DNA from: RGIG9379 sp031553005
GTDB lineage: Bacteria > Bacteroidota > Bacteroidia > Bacteroidales > Paludibacteraceae
Reading direction: 5' to 3'
NCBI GenBank assembly: GCA_031553005.1
Contig: JAVBMA010000001.1
Span: forward strand, 1 to 64,000
Length of the DNA: 64,000 bases
In this document: one piece after another, positions 1-8,335 of the stretch
Numbering within the stretch: the first letter of the stretch is position 1
How the letters are laid out: each line of letters opens with the position of its first letter
Notes under the pieces: model-generated
What the model was told of the DNA's origin: nothing
The model's input: only the letters and a program-made list of their open reading frames with translations
Databases searched by the model: none
Position numbers and translations under genes: made by a program

Positions 1-152
1 TTTTCAAAGAATTGAACGGTTTTTAATAGTTTTACCCAAACTATTCTTTTTTCTTGCTTCTATTATAATTTCCTCAAAGATCGCTCTTGTTTTGTTATCT
101 AAGCCCCTCTTCAGGGGTAAGACCTCTCAGCATTACTGCCCTGCTTCTCTCT
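1..152 (-). other. Untranslated leader, possible 16S rRNA leader
   Basis: The minus strand downstream of the promoter has no ORF. It holds a short GC hairpin (CCCCTcttcAGGGG, about 104-117) and a GCGATCTTTGA element (about 73-84) of the type found ahead of Bacteroidetes 16S genes. It runs off the window edge before any gene body appears. It could instead be the 5' UTR of a protein gene. Confidence 0.4.
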
Positions 153-195
153 CAAAGCGGATGCAAAGGTAATCCGCTTTGCATTATTCTCCAAA
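153..195 (-). promoter_or_regulatory. Strong Bacteroidetes promoter, probably of an rRNA operon to the left
   Basis: Read on the minus strand, a -33 TTTG (192-195) lies 20 nt from a -7 TACCTTTG (164-171), an ideal match to the Bacteroidetes consensus. The -7 box sits between perfect 10-bp inverted arms (CAAAGCGGAT at 153-162, ATCCGCTTTG at 172-181). It points left, away from recG, so its gene lies outside the window. A leader with no ORF follows, which from memory resembles Bacteroidetes rRNA operon leaders. The promoter is seen in the sequence; the rRNA target is inferred. Confidence 0.6.
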
Positions 196-274
196 TCTTT
201 TTAGCCCTTTTTTGAAAATATTTTTGAATTATTTTTTAGATGGCTGGGTATGAATGAAATAAATTTTACCTTTT

Positions 275-2386
275 TTAGCTAATTACTCCCCAATTGACAG
301 TATTTCTTGCTAAACGGTTCAATTGTTTATTCAATACGAAGTTTTTTTCAACAGATAATCCGGGGTCTTCATCCAATACTTCCTGTGCCATTTGGCGAGC
401 TACTTGGAGAATTTGCCCATCAGTCGCTAAATTGGCTATTTTCAAATTAAAAGGAATGCCACTTTGTTGAGTTCCCTCCAAATCGCCGGGACCTCGCATC
501 TTAAGGTCTGCTTCCGAGATTTCAAAACCATCGGTAGAGCGAACCATTATTTCCATGCGCTGACGACTTTCATTGGAAAGTTTCGGCGAAGTTATTAAAA
601 CACAATAAGACTGATCGGCACCACGCCCAACGCGCCCGCGTAACTGGTGCAGCTGCGACAATCCAAAGCGTTCAGCGCTTTCGATAACCATAACGGATGC
701 ATTGGGAACATTGACGCCTACTTCAATAACAGTTGTTGCAACTAATATTTGAGTTTGTCCGGTAACAAACTGTTGCATCTGTTCTTCTTTTTCAGCAGGT
801 CGCATTTTTCCATGAACCATACTTATAGAATACTCAGGTTGTGGAAATATACCTTGTAAGTGTTCGTATCCTTCTTCCAAATTACGGTAATCCATTTTTT
901 CGGATTCCTGAATTAATGGAAAGACAATGTAAATCTGCCGCCCTTGTGTTATTTGTTTTTTTATAAAATCATAAAGGCCTACCCGCTTATTATCAAACTG
1001 GTGGACAGTTTGAATCGGTTTGCGTCCGGGAGGAAGCTGATCAATAACAGAGACATCAAGGTCGCCGTAAAGAGTCATTGCCAAAGTGCGGGGAATAGGA
1101 GTTGCCGTCATAACCAACACATGGGGAGGTTGGGCATTCTTATTCCATAAACGGGCACGTTGGGCAACTCCAAAGCGATGCTGTTCGTCAATAATGACCA
1201 TACCGAGATTGGCAAATACAACATTATCTTCAAGTAATGCGTGTGTCCCTATCAGAATTTGAATTTCTCCATTAGCTAACTTTTCAAAAAGTTCGGCTCG
1301 CTCTGATTTCTTGGTACTGCCGGTCAGCAGGCGAACTGTTACCCCGAGACCTTCCAACATTGTAGAGATAGATTCGAAATGTTGAGCAGCCAGAATTTCA
1401 GTAGGAGCCATCAAGCAGGCTTGAAAACGATTATCCAATGCTATTAGCATAACCATCAATGCAACAAGTGTTTTACCACTGCCTACGTCACCTTGCAGCA
1501 GACGATTCATTTGTTTTCCGCTTCCGACATCGTTACGAATTTCCCTGATGACACGTTTTTGTGCATCGGTAAGATCAAAAGGCAGGAAGTTTTTGTAAAA
1601 GGTATTGAAATAATGGCCTATATTTTCAAAATTAAATCCCTTAAATCGTTGTGTTCGAATTTTTACGGTACGAAGAATATTCAACTGAATATAAAAAAGT
1701 TCTTCCAGTTTAAGACGGTATTCGGCTCTACGCAACATTTCGGGATTCTGCGGAAAATGAATATTCATTAATGATTCATGAAGATTCAGCAAATTATGTC
1801 TTTGTAAGAGATAAGCGGGAAGCGTTTCGGGAATCTTATAGTTTCCAAGTGATTTTATTACATTCATCACGATCTTCTGAATTGCTTTGGAATTCAAAAA
1901 ACCGGATTTCATCTTTTCCGTTGTATTGTAAAGTCCTTGGAGTCCTCCGAGAGATTGCTTGGAAACGGCTTCATTTAATGTTTCAACTTCAGGATGCACC
2001 ATATTCAATTTGCCGTTGAATACAGTGGGCTTACCGAAGATGACATACTCCTGTCCTACCTTATATTTCTCCAATGCAAATTTTACACCTTTAAACCAGA
2101 TCAGTTCAATCGTATTTTCTCCATCAGAAAATTGCGCAGAAAGGCGTTGCTTTCGCACTTCGCCCTGCCGTTCCATTTGAGTTATTTTCCCTTTAATCTG
2201 TATATAGGAGGATGAAGAGGTGAGTTCTTTAATTTTATAATATTTACTACGATCAATGTATCTGTAAGGGAAATAATAAAGGACATCTTCGAAAGAAGAG
2301 ATTTCCATCTCTTTTTTCAATAGTTCTGCTTTTTTCGGACCTACTCCGGCAAGAAATTTTATGTCTTTGGTTGAAAGTTCGGACAT
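275..2386 (-). CDS. recG: ATP-dependent DNA helicase RecG
   Basis: This is a 703-residue superfamily 2 helicase that remodels stalled replication forks and branch-migrates Holliday junctions. The N-terminal wedge/OB region (about 1-240) binds junctions. The helicase core has Walker A GDVGSGKT (299-306), motif II with its DEQH box and the RecG-typical RFG (400-406), and a C-terminal helicase domain with the QLRGRVGRG motif VI. Length is normal for the family. The start codon lies 1 nt past the ispD stop, so ispD-recG is a tight operon. No defect is seen. Confidence 0.97.
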   Translation of the reverse strand: MSELSTKDIKFLAGVGPKKAELLKKEMEISSFEDVLYYFPYRYIDRSKYYKIKELTSSSSYIQIKGKITQMERQGEVRKQRLSAQFSDGENTIELIWFKGVKFALEKYKVGQEYVIFGKPTVFNGKLNMVHPEVETLNEAVSKQSLGGLQGLYNTTEKMKSGFLNSKAIQKIVMNVIKSLGNYKIPETLPAYLLQRHNLLNLHESLMNIHFPQNPEMLRRAEYRLKLEELFYIQLNILRTVKIRTQRFKGFNFENIGHYFNTFYKNFLPFDLTDAQKRVIREIRNDVGSGKQMNRLLQGDVGSGKTLVALMVMLIALDNRFQACLMAPTEILAAQHFESISTMLEGLGVTVRLLTGSTKKSERAELFEKLANGEIQILIGTHALLEDNVVFANLGMVIIDEQHRFGVAQRARLWNKNAQPPHVLVMTATPIPRTLAMTLYGDLDVSVIDQLPPGRKPIQTVHQFDNKRVGLYDFIKKQITQGRQIYIVFPLIQESEKMDYRNLEEGYEHLQGIFPQPEYSISMVHGKMRPAEKEEQMQQFVTGQTQILVATTVIEVGVNVPNASVMVIESAERFGLSQLHQLRGRVGRGADQSYCVLITSPKLSNESRQRMEIMVRSTDGFEISEADLKMRGPGDLEGTQQSGIPFNLKIANLATDGQILQVARQMAQEVLDEDPGLSVEKNFVLNKQLNRLARNTVNWGVIS

Positions 2387-2387
2387 C

Positions 2388-3065
2388 TTACAGTTGAGAA
2401 TTAACTAAGGCTTCAGCTATCAATAAATCAAACGGAGTGGTTATTTTTATATTTTCCCGATTGCCTTCCGTCAGCATAATCGGATATCCGCACTTCTCGA
2501 CGACACTTGCATCATCCGTAAAGAAGGAGGTATATTGCTGTAAATATGCTTTTTTCAGAATAGAATTCTTAAATACTTGTGGCGTTTGTACCATTTTTAA
2601 TTTTGTACGGTCTACGGCAACGCTTCCGCTATCCGTTAGCTCACGCACAGAATCAACCGGGTCTGTTACCGGAATAGCAGTCCCATTTGCTTCTGCACAA
2701 GAAAAAGCTACGACAATCGTATTTATATTTACAAAAGGGCGAACTCCGTCGTGCACTGCAATCAAGGATTCTATTGTATCGGGAACTAATTCCAATCCGT
2801 TTTTCACTGAATGAAAACGGGTATCTCCGCCATCGGCAATCCGGTGTGGTAATGCAAATTTGTATTGCTTACATATTTTATGCCAATATTCCTGTTGAGA
2901 AACAGGGAGTACCAATATCAGTTCAATTTCATTATCGTAAGAGGCAAAAGCTTCTAATGTAAGCATCAATATAGGTTTACCATTGACAGGTATGAACTGT
3001 TTCGGCAATTCGGCATTCATCCGGAGCCCTTTTCCTCCTGCTACTATGATCGCATATTTTTTCAT
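2388..3065 (-). CDS. ispD: 2-C-methyl-D-erythritol 4-phosphate cytidylyltransferase IspD
   Basis: IspD joins CTP and methylerythritol 4-phosphate in the MEP isoprenoid pathway. The N-terminal CTP-binding loop AAGGKGLRM-type signature (here VAGGKGLRM) is followed by the conserved lysine in LPKQF, and HDGVRPF and DPVDS match the family. I chose the ATG at 3065, giving 225 aa beginning MKKYAIIVAGG; an in-frame TTG two codons upstream is possible but less likely. It is co-transcribed with recG, 1 nt away. Confidence 0.95.
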   Translation of the reverse strand: MKKYAIIVAGGKGLRMNAELPKQFIPVNGKPILMLTLEAFASYDNEIELILVLPVSQQEYWHKICKQYKFALPHRIADGGDTRFHSVKNGLELVPDTIESLIAVHDGVRPFVNINTIVVAFSCAEANGTAIPVTDPVDSVRELTDSGSVAVDRTKLKMVQTPQVFKNSILKKAYLQQYTSFFTDDASVVEKCGYPIMLTEGNRENIKITTPFDLLIAEALVNSQL

Positions 3066-3150
3066 CGGCAATATATTTCTAATTGTAGAGTCGAAAATAA
3101 AAATAAACCCTGTACAATGCTCTTATTCATTTGTACAAAAATATAAAAAA

Positions 3151-3184
3151 ATAAAAAGACGTACTTCTTATTTTGAAGTACGTC
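3151..3184 (-). terminator. Rho-independent terminator after tpiA
   Basis: A perfect 10-bp stem, GACGTACTTC at 3158-3167 with GAAGTACGTC at 3175-3184, carries a 7-nt loop. On the minus strand it is followed by a T-rich tract. It lies directly downstream of the tpiA stop and separates tpiA from ispD-recG. Confidence 0.8.
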
Positions 3185-3213
3185 TCATTTTATTTCAAGT
3201 GAAATAGATCAAA

Positions 3214-3972
3214 TCAACCTATTGCATCGATAATAGCGCAGAAATCTTCTACTTTCAATGATGCACCACCGATTAATCCGCCATCGATATCAGGATTTGC
3301 GAATAAACCTTTTGCATTTTGAGCATTACAGCTTCCGCCATAAAGGATAGTTGTATTGTCGGCTACTTCTTTTCCATATTTAGTAGCGATCAAACTACGG
3401 ATATATGCATGTATTTCCTGAGCTTGTTCTGGAGTTGCGGTCAAACCTGTACCGATAGCCCAAACAGGTTCGTAAGCAATAACCAATTTAGAAAATTCAT
3501 CTGCTGATAAATTAAATACAGATCCTTCCAACTGTGCTTTTACAACTTCGTTTTGTTTGTTTGCTTCGCGTTCTTCTTTTACTTCTCCGATACAGAAAAT
3601 CGGTTTTAAGTCGTTTTTGAGGGCTAAAAGAACTTTTTCTTTCAGAATAGGGTATGTTTCACCATAATATGAACGACGTTCAGAGTGTCCTAATATTACA
3701 TATTCAGCTCCAGTAGACTTTACCATAGCAGCCGAAACTTCACCGGTATATGCTCCGGATTCCTTATCTGCACAATTCTGAGCTGCAATAGCAATTTTTT
3801 TAGTATCAATAGCAGCCGGTAAACTTGCCAAATGGATAAAAGGAGTTCCGATAACTACACCACATGCAGGGTTTTTACCTTTCAATGCTGCATCAAGTCC
3901 TTTTGCCAATTCCAACCCTTCTTGCAAGGTTTTGTTCATTTTCCAGTTTCCTGCTATAATATTCTTTCTCAT
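3214..3972 (-). CDS. tpiA: Triose-phosphate isomerase
   Basis: This 252-residue TIM-barrel enzyme interconverts dihydroxyacetone phosphate and glyceraldehyde 3-phosphate in glycolysis. The N-terminal AGNWKMNK carries the substrate-binding Asn and Lys. GHSERR holds the electrophilic His (about residue 97), AYEPVWAIGTG holds the catalytic Glu (about 168), and the C-terminal phosphate loop GGASL is intact. Length matches the family. The gene is followed by a strong terminator. The DoxX gene lies 80 nt upstream on the same strand. Confidence 0.98.
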   Translation of the reverse strand: MRKNIIAGNWKMNKTLQEGLELAKGLDAALKGKNPACGVVIGTPFIHLASLPAAIDTKKIAIAAQNCADKESGAYTGEVSAAMVKSTGAEYVILGHSERRSYYGETYPILKEKVLLALKNDLKPIFCIGEVKEEREANKQNEVVKAQLEGSVFNLSADEFSKLVIAYEPVWAIGTGLTATPEQAQEIHAYIRSLIATKYGKEVADNTTILYGGSCNAQNAKGLFANPDIDGGLIGGASLKVEDFCAIIDAIG

Positions 3973-4052
3973 TTTGATGTTAATTTATAAAAGTTAATTA
4001 AGTAATTCATACGTATACGTAGAGACGTGGCTGCCGCATCTCTACATTTTTA

Positions 4053-5339
4053 TCAATGCGTTTGTTTTCTTCTTTTTTGGATAAGTCCGATCAAATGATC
4101 TAATCCAAGAATAAGAAGAAGCGGTATAATAAAACCTACAATAGAATATGCGGTTGCTTTTTTATCATTCCGCATTTGTAGTTGTCCCAATTTGGATTTC
4201 GCCAAAGGCTTATCGAAAGCGGGAATATTTTTGTTACTCCATTTATTCAATATTATTCCATCTTTTATCAGGACTAATCCCGGATTGGAGCGGATAATTG
4301 TTTTCAAGGTTATTTCGTCGGTATTCATAAATGGATACTCAGCTCCTCCTGCTTCTACAATATATTCTTTCAACTCTTTGCTTTCTAGCCCGGAAGCGGT
4401 AAGGCAATAGAAATTATATCCATTTTCGCGGGCAAAGTCATATACCGCATTTATTTCGTTTCTTTTACTAGTACTTGCTTTTTCTATCTTAGTAGAGATA
4501 AGCAAGAACGTGTATCCGGGATCTTCGATTACATCTTCCGTAATATCTCCAAAATCCGGGCTTTCTATCGTAAAATCGTGAATTGGAGGTTCATATCCTT
4601 TCTTAACGAGTTCATTTTTGGATTCTACAAATGTCCAAGAAGAGTCTTGCGGATAATTTTCGATTGTAAAATCCTGTTTCACTCCATCTTTTTCGTAAAC
4701 AAGAGTGGTCTTATATTCATCTGTGGGTGCACCTTCCGGAATCTCCATTGATTTTTTAATATCTGTTCCGATCTTATATGGACGAAAATCTATAATCGGA
4801 AGATTTTCATAGCAATACCATGAAAGAAATAACGCAAAAAATCCTGCATATATAGCTATCAGCCACTCGGTACGTTGGGTAAATAAACTAGGGCTATAGT
4901 CGCGCCATAAGAAGACGACAACAATCATGAAAGAGATTACAATATTCTTCCAGAATGTAGCCCAATTACTGATTATTAAGGCATCGCCAAAACAACCGCA
5001 ATCGGTTACCGGATTAAATAGAGCTATATAAAGTGTCAATGGTGTCATTACAGCCATAAACAGCATGGTCAAAAATGAAGTAGAGCGTATGTTTGCACCA
5101 AAGAGAAGGCAAATACCAAGCAGGAATTCAAATGCCGATTGCAATACGGAACCGACAAATGCAAGCGGGATGAAAAAATCCCAGCCGAAAGCAACCAGAT
5201 AATCTTCTACTTTGTAAAAACCGCCGTAAGGATCTATTACTTTAACAAATCCGGAAAAAATAAATACACAACCGATTAATATCCGGAAAATAACTACTAT
5301 AGTTGTTCTAAATTTTGCATCTTTCAGAAAATTAGGCAT
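4053..5339 (-). CDS. DoxX family membrane protein with C-terminal soluble domain
   Basis: The protein has 428 residues. The N-terminal half is DoxX-like, with about four membrane segments (around 10-30, 55-75, 80-105 and 120-145) and the Bacteroidales form containing NPVTDCGCFGDA. The middle and C-terminal part (about 180-385) is soluble and looks thioredoxin-fold-like, but no CxxC redox pair is visible. A final hydrophobic segment near 395-415 precedes a basic tail. Members of this group are conserved beside tpiA and a DUF1599 gene in Bacteroidales. The function is unproven; a link to membrane redox or thiol chemistry is inferred. Confidence 0.8.
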   Translation of the reverse strand: MPNFLKDAKFRTTIVVIFRILIGCVFIFSGFVKVIDPYGGFYKVEDYLVAFGWDFFIPLAFVGSVLQSAFEFLLGICLLFGANIRSTSFLTMLFMAVMTPLTLYIALFNPVTDCGCFGDALIISNWATFWKNIVISFMIVVVFLWRDYSPSLFTQRTEWLIAIYAGFFALFLSWYCYENLPIIDFRPYKIGTDIKKSMEIPEGAPTDEYKTTLVYEKDGVKQDFTIENYPQDSSWTFVESKNELVKKGYEPPIHDFTIESPDFGDITEDVIEDPGYTFLLISTKIEKASTSKRNEINAVYDFARENGYNFYCLTASGLESKELKEYIVEAGGAEYPFMNTDEITLKTIIRSNPGLVLIKDGIILNKWSNKNIPAFDKPLAKSKLGQLQMRNDKKATAYSIVGFIIPLLLILGLDHLIGLIQKRRKQTH

Positions 5340-5376
5340 AACTCTTATCTCCTTTTATTTATTGCGTTTCTAAAAC

Positions 5377-5913
5377 TTAAAAGTCAATTTTTATCAACCC
5401 GAATATAGCATAATTGATTATATCCATATAGTTAGCATCAATTCCTTCGGAAATGAGGGTTTGATTCCGGTTATCTTCAATCTGCTTAGTACGGTATAAT
5501 TTCATCAAAATGAGGTCTATATATGAGCTACTACGCATACTACGCCAGGCTTCATCATAGTCGTGATTTTTGGCAACCATCAACGTTTTTGTAATCTCCA
5601 TATAATGATCGTAAAGGCGTAACGCCTCTTTGGCATCCATATCTGCCTCATCGGAAAACCCGAGTTCCAATTGAATAAGTCCAATGATTGAATAGTTGAC
5701 AATTCCAATCAGTTCTGACCGGATACCTTCATCAATCTTTGTTTCTCCTTTTATTTCGATACTCCGTATCCGGTTTGCTTTGATAAATATCTGATCTGTT
5801 ATCGAAGATGGTCTCATAATACGCCACGCTGCACCATAATCATGAAGCTTTTTGGCATATATATCCCTGCATACAGCTATTATCTTATCAAATTGTTCTT
5901 CCGTACTTATCAT
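5377..5913 (-). CDS. DUF1599 domain protein with internal duplication
   Basis: This 178-residue protein matches the Bacteroidetes DUF1599 family, whose biochemical role is unknown. Two copies of one motif are visible: KLHDYGAAWRIMRPSS near residues 22-37 and KNHDYDEAWRSMRSSS near 116-131, each followed by a similar helix with a Lys/Arg-rich IxxKxxRxxxIE pattern. The protein is therefore an internal tandem repeat, probably mostly helical. It sits 37 nt upstream of the DoxX gene on the same strand, so it likely shares the transcript that starts at the TACTTTTG promoter at 5936-5943. Confidence 0.85.
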   Translation of the reverse strand: MISTEEQFDKIIAVCRDIYAKKLHDYGAAWRIMRPSSITDQIFIKANRIRSIEIKGETKIDEGIRSELIGIVNYSIIGLIQLELGFSDEADMDAKEALRLYDHYMEITKTLMVAKNHDYDEAWRSMRSSSYIDLILMKLYRTKQIEDNRNQTLISEGIDANYMDIINYAIFGLIKIDF

Positions 5914-5935
5914 TGATTACCCTGAATTGATTACG

Positions 5936-5943
5936 CAAAAGTA
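5936..5943 (-). promoter_or_regulatory. -7 promoter element for the DUF1599-DoxX operon
   Basis: The minus strand reads TACTTTTG, matching TAnnTTTG, 22 nt upstream of the DUF1599 start codon. No clear -33 element was resolved. Confidence 0.55.
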
Positions 5944-6134
5944 ATTTTTTTTATGATAATAACGGTACAATTAACGACTTATATAGGCTTTTTTGTGAAA
6001 TTTTATTTTTCCATAATCGGATAAAATATAGCTGAAATTCTATCTGTTTATCACAATTTATAACCGATTATCCGTTATTCATCTAAAAAACTCCCGGTTG
6101 GGAAATCTTGTCAAATTTTTTAAGCATAGATTTT

Positions 6135-6722
6135 ATGAGAAAAAGGACCTTCATATTTACCTTACTTTTCTTTTCCGTATTCAATACTCTTGTCGGACAG
6201 AATGATTTTTACGACCGACTTTCCAATGCGGCAATTAATCTGACCAAGCAGGAAGTTCATTATGATCCGGGGTATTTTAAAATTGATTATCCCAACGGAG
6301 ATATACCCGAAGGGAAAGGCGTTTGTACAGATGTGGTCATTCGGGCTTACAGGCAACTGGATATTGATTTGCAGAAAGAAGTACATGAAGATATGAAAAC
6401 AAATTTCGATAAATACCCGAAAATCTGGGGGCTATCGAGACCGGATAAAAATATTGATCACCGGAGAGTGCCTAACTTGATGGTTTTCTTTAAACGATAT
6501 GGAAAAGAGAAACCTATTTCGACTAAGGTTAATGATTATTTGCCGGGAGATATTGTATGCTGGAATTTGGGTGGTAATGTAACCCACATTGGGCTTGTAG
6601 TAAATAAAAAATCAAATGATGGTATCAGATATCTGATTGTTCATAATATCGGGGCGGGACAGGTTATGGAAGATTGCTTGTTTGATTACAAAATCATCGG
6701 GCATTACCAGTATAAGAAATAA
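6135..6722 (+). CDS. DUF1287 domain protein, secreted
   Basis: This 195-residue protein begins with a signal peptide (FTLLFFSVFNTLVG, cleavage near residue 22). The rest matches DUF1287, an NlpC/P60-like fold found in secreted bacterial proteins: GVCTDVVIRAYRQ carries the presumed catalytic Cys, and HIGLVV and VHNIGAG are the conserved His-containing stretches. A peptidase or amidase acting in the envelope is plausible by fold, but substrates are unknown. I chose the ATG at 6135 because it directly starts the signal peptide; a TTG nine codons upstream is also in frame. It is monocistronic, between leftward genes. Confidence 0.85.
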   Translation: MRKRTFIFTLLFFSVFNTLVGQNDFYDRLSNAAINLTKQEVHYDPGYFKIDYPNGDIPEGKGVCTDVVIRAYRQLDIDLQKEVHEDMKTNFDKYPKIWGLSRPDKNIDHRRVPNLMVFFKRYGKEKPISTKVNDYLPGDIVCWNLGGNVTHIGLVVNKKSNDGIRYLIVHNIGAGQVMEDCLFDYKIIGHYQYKK

Positions 6723-6751
6723 AAAGAGTGGTTTCTCAGGAAAATTCCCAA

Positions 6752-7948
6752 CTAAAACTTGCATCCTACTCCCCACTCTATAAATTCAGCTTTTTGCAGA
6801 TGGGTTTTAAGTGCAATAGAAGCAAAAAAATGATCGGTTATAGCATATCTTCCTACAACACGAGTATATAACCAACCATCTTCCTTATCAATGTCATAGC
6901 CATAAATCAAGGGTTTGTGTACTAAACCCGTTTTAGCTTCATCATAAGGCTCCAGATTTTTAATGGGGTCATACAAGTATAAACCTAAATGCAATCCGGC
7001 AATCAAACGCCCCATAATCAGTTCATTCTGCCACGACACACCTATTCTGACTTTATTTTTAAATTTGTCGGTAGTCAGATATGTCCGTTTAAATTCGGTT
7101 TTTCCATTATAGACTCCGTCATAAAAAGCATCCAATCCAAGCCCCATGCGATACCAATTGCTAAAAGGGTGATAGACGCCAAGGGCTATTGATGCAACAG
7201 GATATATGTTATCATCTTTGTAATATAATTCACGCATACCACCGGCTAAAGTCGCTTCAAAAGTGAATTTTCGGGGAAGGTCTCCAATATCTTTTTTCTC
7301 AGGAGACTGATAATCGTGATAATTAGGAAAATATTTTAATCCTACCGAAGCATTCAAAATGTTAATGCCTGAATTAGGTTGTATCATACTTCCGTTGGAA
7401 ATATGATTCCAGTTATACTCGGCAATTAAACTAAATCCAGACACAATAGGTATTTCAATGTTAGCCCCGGCCGAAAAATATACATTTAAGCGAGAACCGA
7501 TGGCGGCATTACTCTCATCAAGAGATATGCTTCCGTCTGGATGATATACAGTTGCATCCTTAAATGCTTTAGTTACATAGCTAAGTCCTACTCCGGGTTT
7601 TACATTGAGCTTAAAATATTTGGTGCGGACAACAGGAATGTTAATGTATGGATACAAAGCGAATGTTTGTCCTAACATATCGGGATTATTAAGATCCAGA
7701 TAAGTAGCACCAAAACCTATAACGGGGAAGTTATAATATTGATGCCAAGGGTTCTCTCCCATTGTCTGAAACTCCACTGCCAATTCGGCTCCACAAACAG
7801 GCCCTTTCACCAGATTCTCCAAATGCTTGTTATGCTTCAGTATGGTTCCATACTGATATTCCGCCTCAAACTTATAATTATGCCAAGTTTGGGAAAACAT
7901 AACTGTATAAATAAAAAAAAGAAAATTAAGTATAACTATTTTCTTCAT
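6752..7948 (-). CDS. PagL-like acyloxyacyl hydrolase (lipid A deacylase)
   Basis: This 398-residue outer-membrane protein has an N-terminal signal peptide (MKKIVILNFLFFIYTVMFSQ). The first half (about 20-215) is PagL-like: WNHISNGS holds the His and Ser of the PagL catalytic site and the adjacent Asn, and the flanking sequence has beta-barrel alternation. PagL removes the 3-O acyl chain from lipid A. Classical PagL is only about 150-180 residues; here some 180 more residues follow, with further barrel-like strands and a C-terminal Phe (GVGCKF). Lipid A as substrate is inferred by homology. Confidence 0.8.
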   Translation of the reverse strand: MKKIVILNFLFFIYTVMFSQTWHNYKFEAEYQYGTILKHNKHLENLVKGPVCGAELAVEFQTMGENPWHQYYNFPVIGFGATYLDLNNPDMLGQTFALYPYINIPVVRTKYFKLNVKPGVGLSYVTKAFKDATVYHPDGSISLDESNAAIGSRLNVYFSAGANIEIPIVSGFSLIAEYNWNHISNGSMIQPNSGINILNASVGLKYFPNYHDYQSPEKKDIGDLPRKFTFEATLAGGMRELYYKDDNIYPVASIALGVYHPFSNWYRMGLGLDAFYDGVYNGKTEFKRTYLTTDKFKNKVRIGVSWQNELIMGRLIAGLHLGLYLYDPIKNLEPYDEAKTGLVHKPLIYGYDIDKEDGWLYTRVVGRYAITDHFFASIALKTHLQKAEFIEWGVGCKF

Positions 7949-8006
7949 GCAAATTGATTGTAAGTTGCAGCAGGAATTGTTAAGTTTCTTACTTTCACAA
8001 AAATAA

Positions 8007-8036
8007 AAAAAGAGATTGAAAATTTCAATCTCTTTT
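8007..8036 (-). terminator. Terminator of tRNA-Lys
   Basis: A near-perfect hairpin with arms AAAAGAGATTGAAA and TTTCAATCTCTTTT lies immediately after the tRNA 3' end and is followed by a T-rich run on the minus strand. Confidence 0.8.
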
Positions 8037-8039
8037 GTG

Positions 8040-8112
8040 TGAGCCAGCTGGGGCTCGAACCCAGGACCCCATCCTTAAAAGGGATGTGCTCTACCAGCTG
8101 AGCTACTAGCTC
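8040..8112 (-). tRNA. tRNA-Lys (anticodon TTT)
   Basis: The minus strand folds into a complete cloverleaf: acceptor stem GAGCTAG paired with CTGGCTC (with a G-T pair), D arm GCTC/GAGC, anticodon stem CATCC/GGATG with loop CTTTTAA, and T arm CTGGG/CCCAG with loop TTCGAGC. The anticodon is TTT, reading AAA and AAG. The discriminator base is A, and CCA is not encoded. It has its own promoter and terminator. Confidence 0.97.
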
Positions 8113-8145
8113 TCCCTTAGTTTGCCCTATTTCTCAAAGGCGTTG

Positions 8146-8175
8146 CAAAGGTAGTGCTTATTTTTTATTGCACAA
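8146..8175 (-). promoter_or_regulatory. Promoter of tRNA-Lys
   Basis: The minus strand has -7 TACCTTTG (8146-8153), with a TTGT at about the expected -33 distance (near 8172-8175). It lies 33 nt upstream of the tRNA 5' end. The -7 element is the same variant as in the promoter near position 164. Confidence 0.7.
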
Positions 8176-8252
8176 GGATTTTGGATATATATTTTTAAAA
8201 AAGTTGCGAAATATTGAAAAGAAAAGATATTTGATAAAAGCACATAAACAAG

Positions 8253-8288
8253 AAAAGCGCTGAAAACAAGTTTATTTTCAGCGCTTTT
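8253..8288 (-). terminator. Terminator after the ndk-M23 peptidase unit
   Basis: A 14-bp perfect stem, AAAAGCGCTGAAAA with TTTTCAGCGCTTTT, has an 8-nt loop. It lies about 48 nt beyond the stop of the M23 gene on the minus strand. Confidence 0.75.
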
Positions 8289-8335
8289 GTATGTATATAT
8301 TGTTAATAAAACAATTTTTCGAGTTTCAATCCGGA

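Noticed and set aside
4019..4045. GTAGAGA...TCTCTAC hairpin as a DoxX gene terminator
   Set aside because: The stem is short and no T run follows on the minus strand; its role is unclear, so it was not listed.
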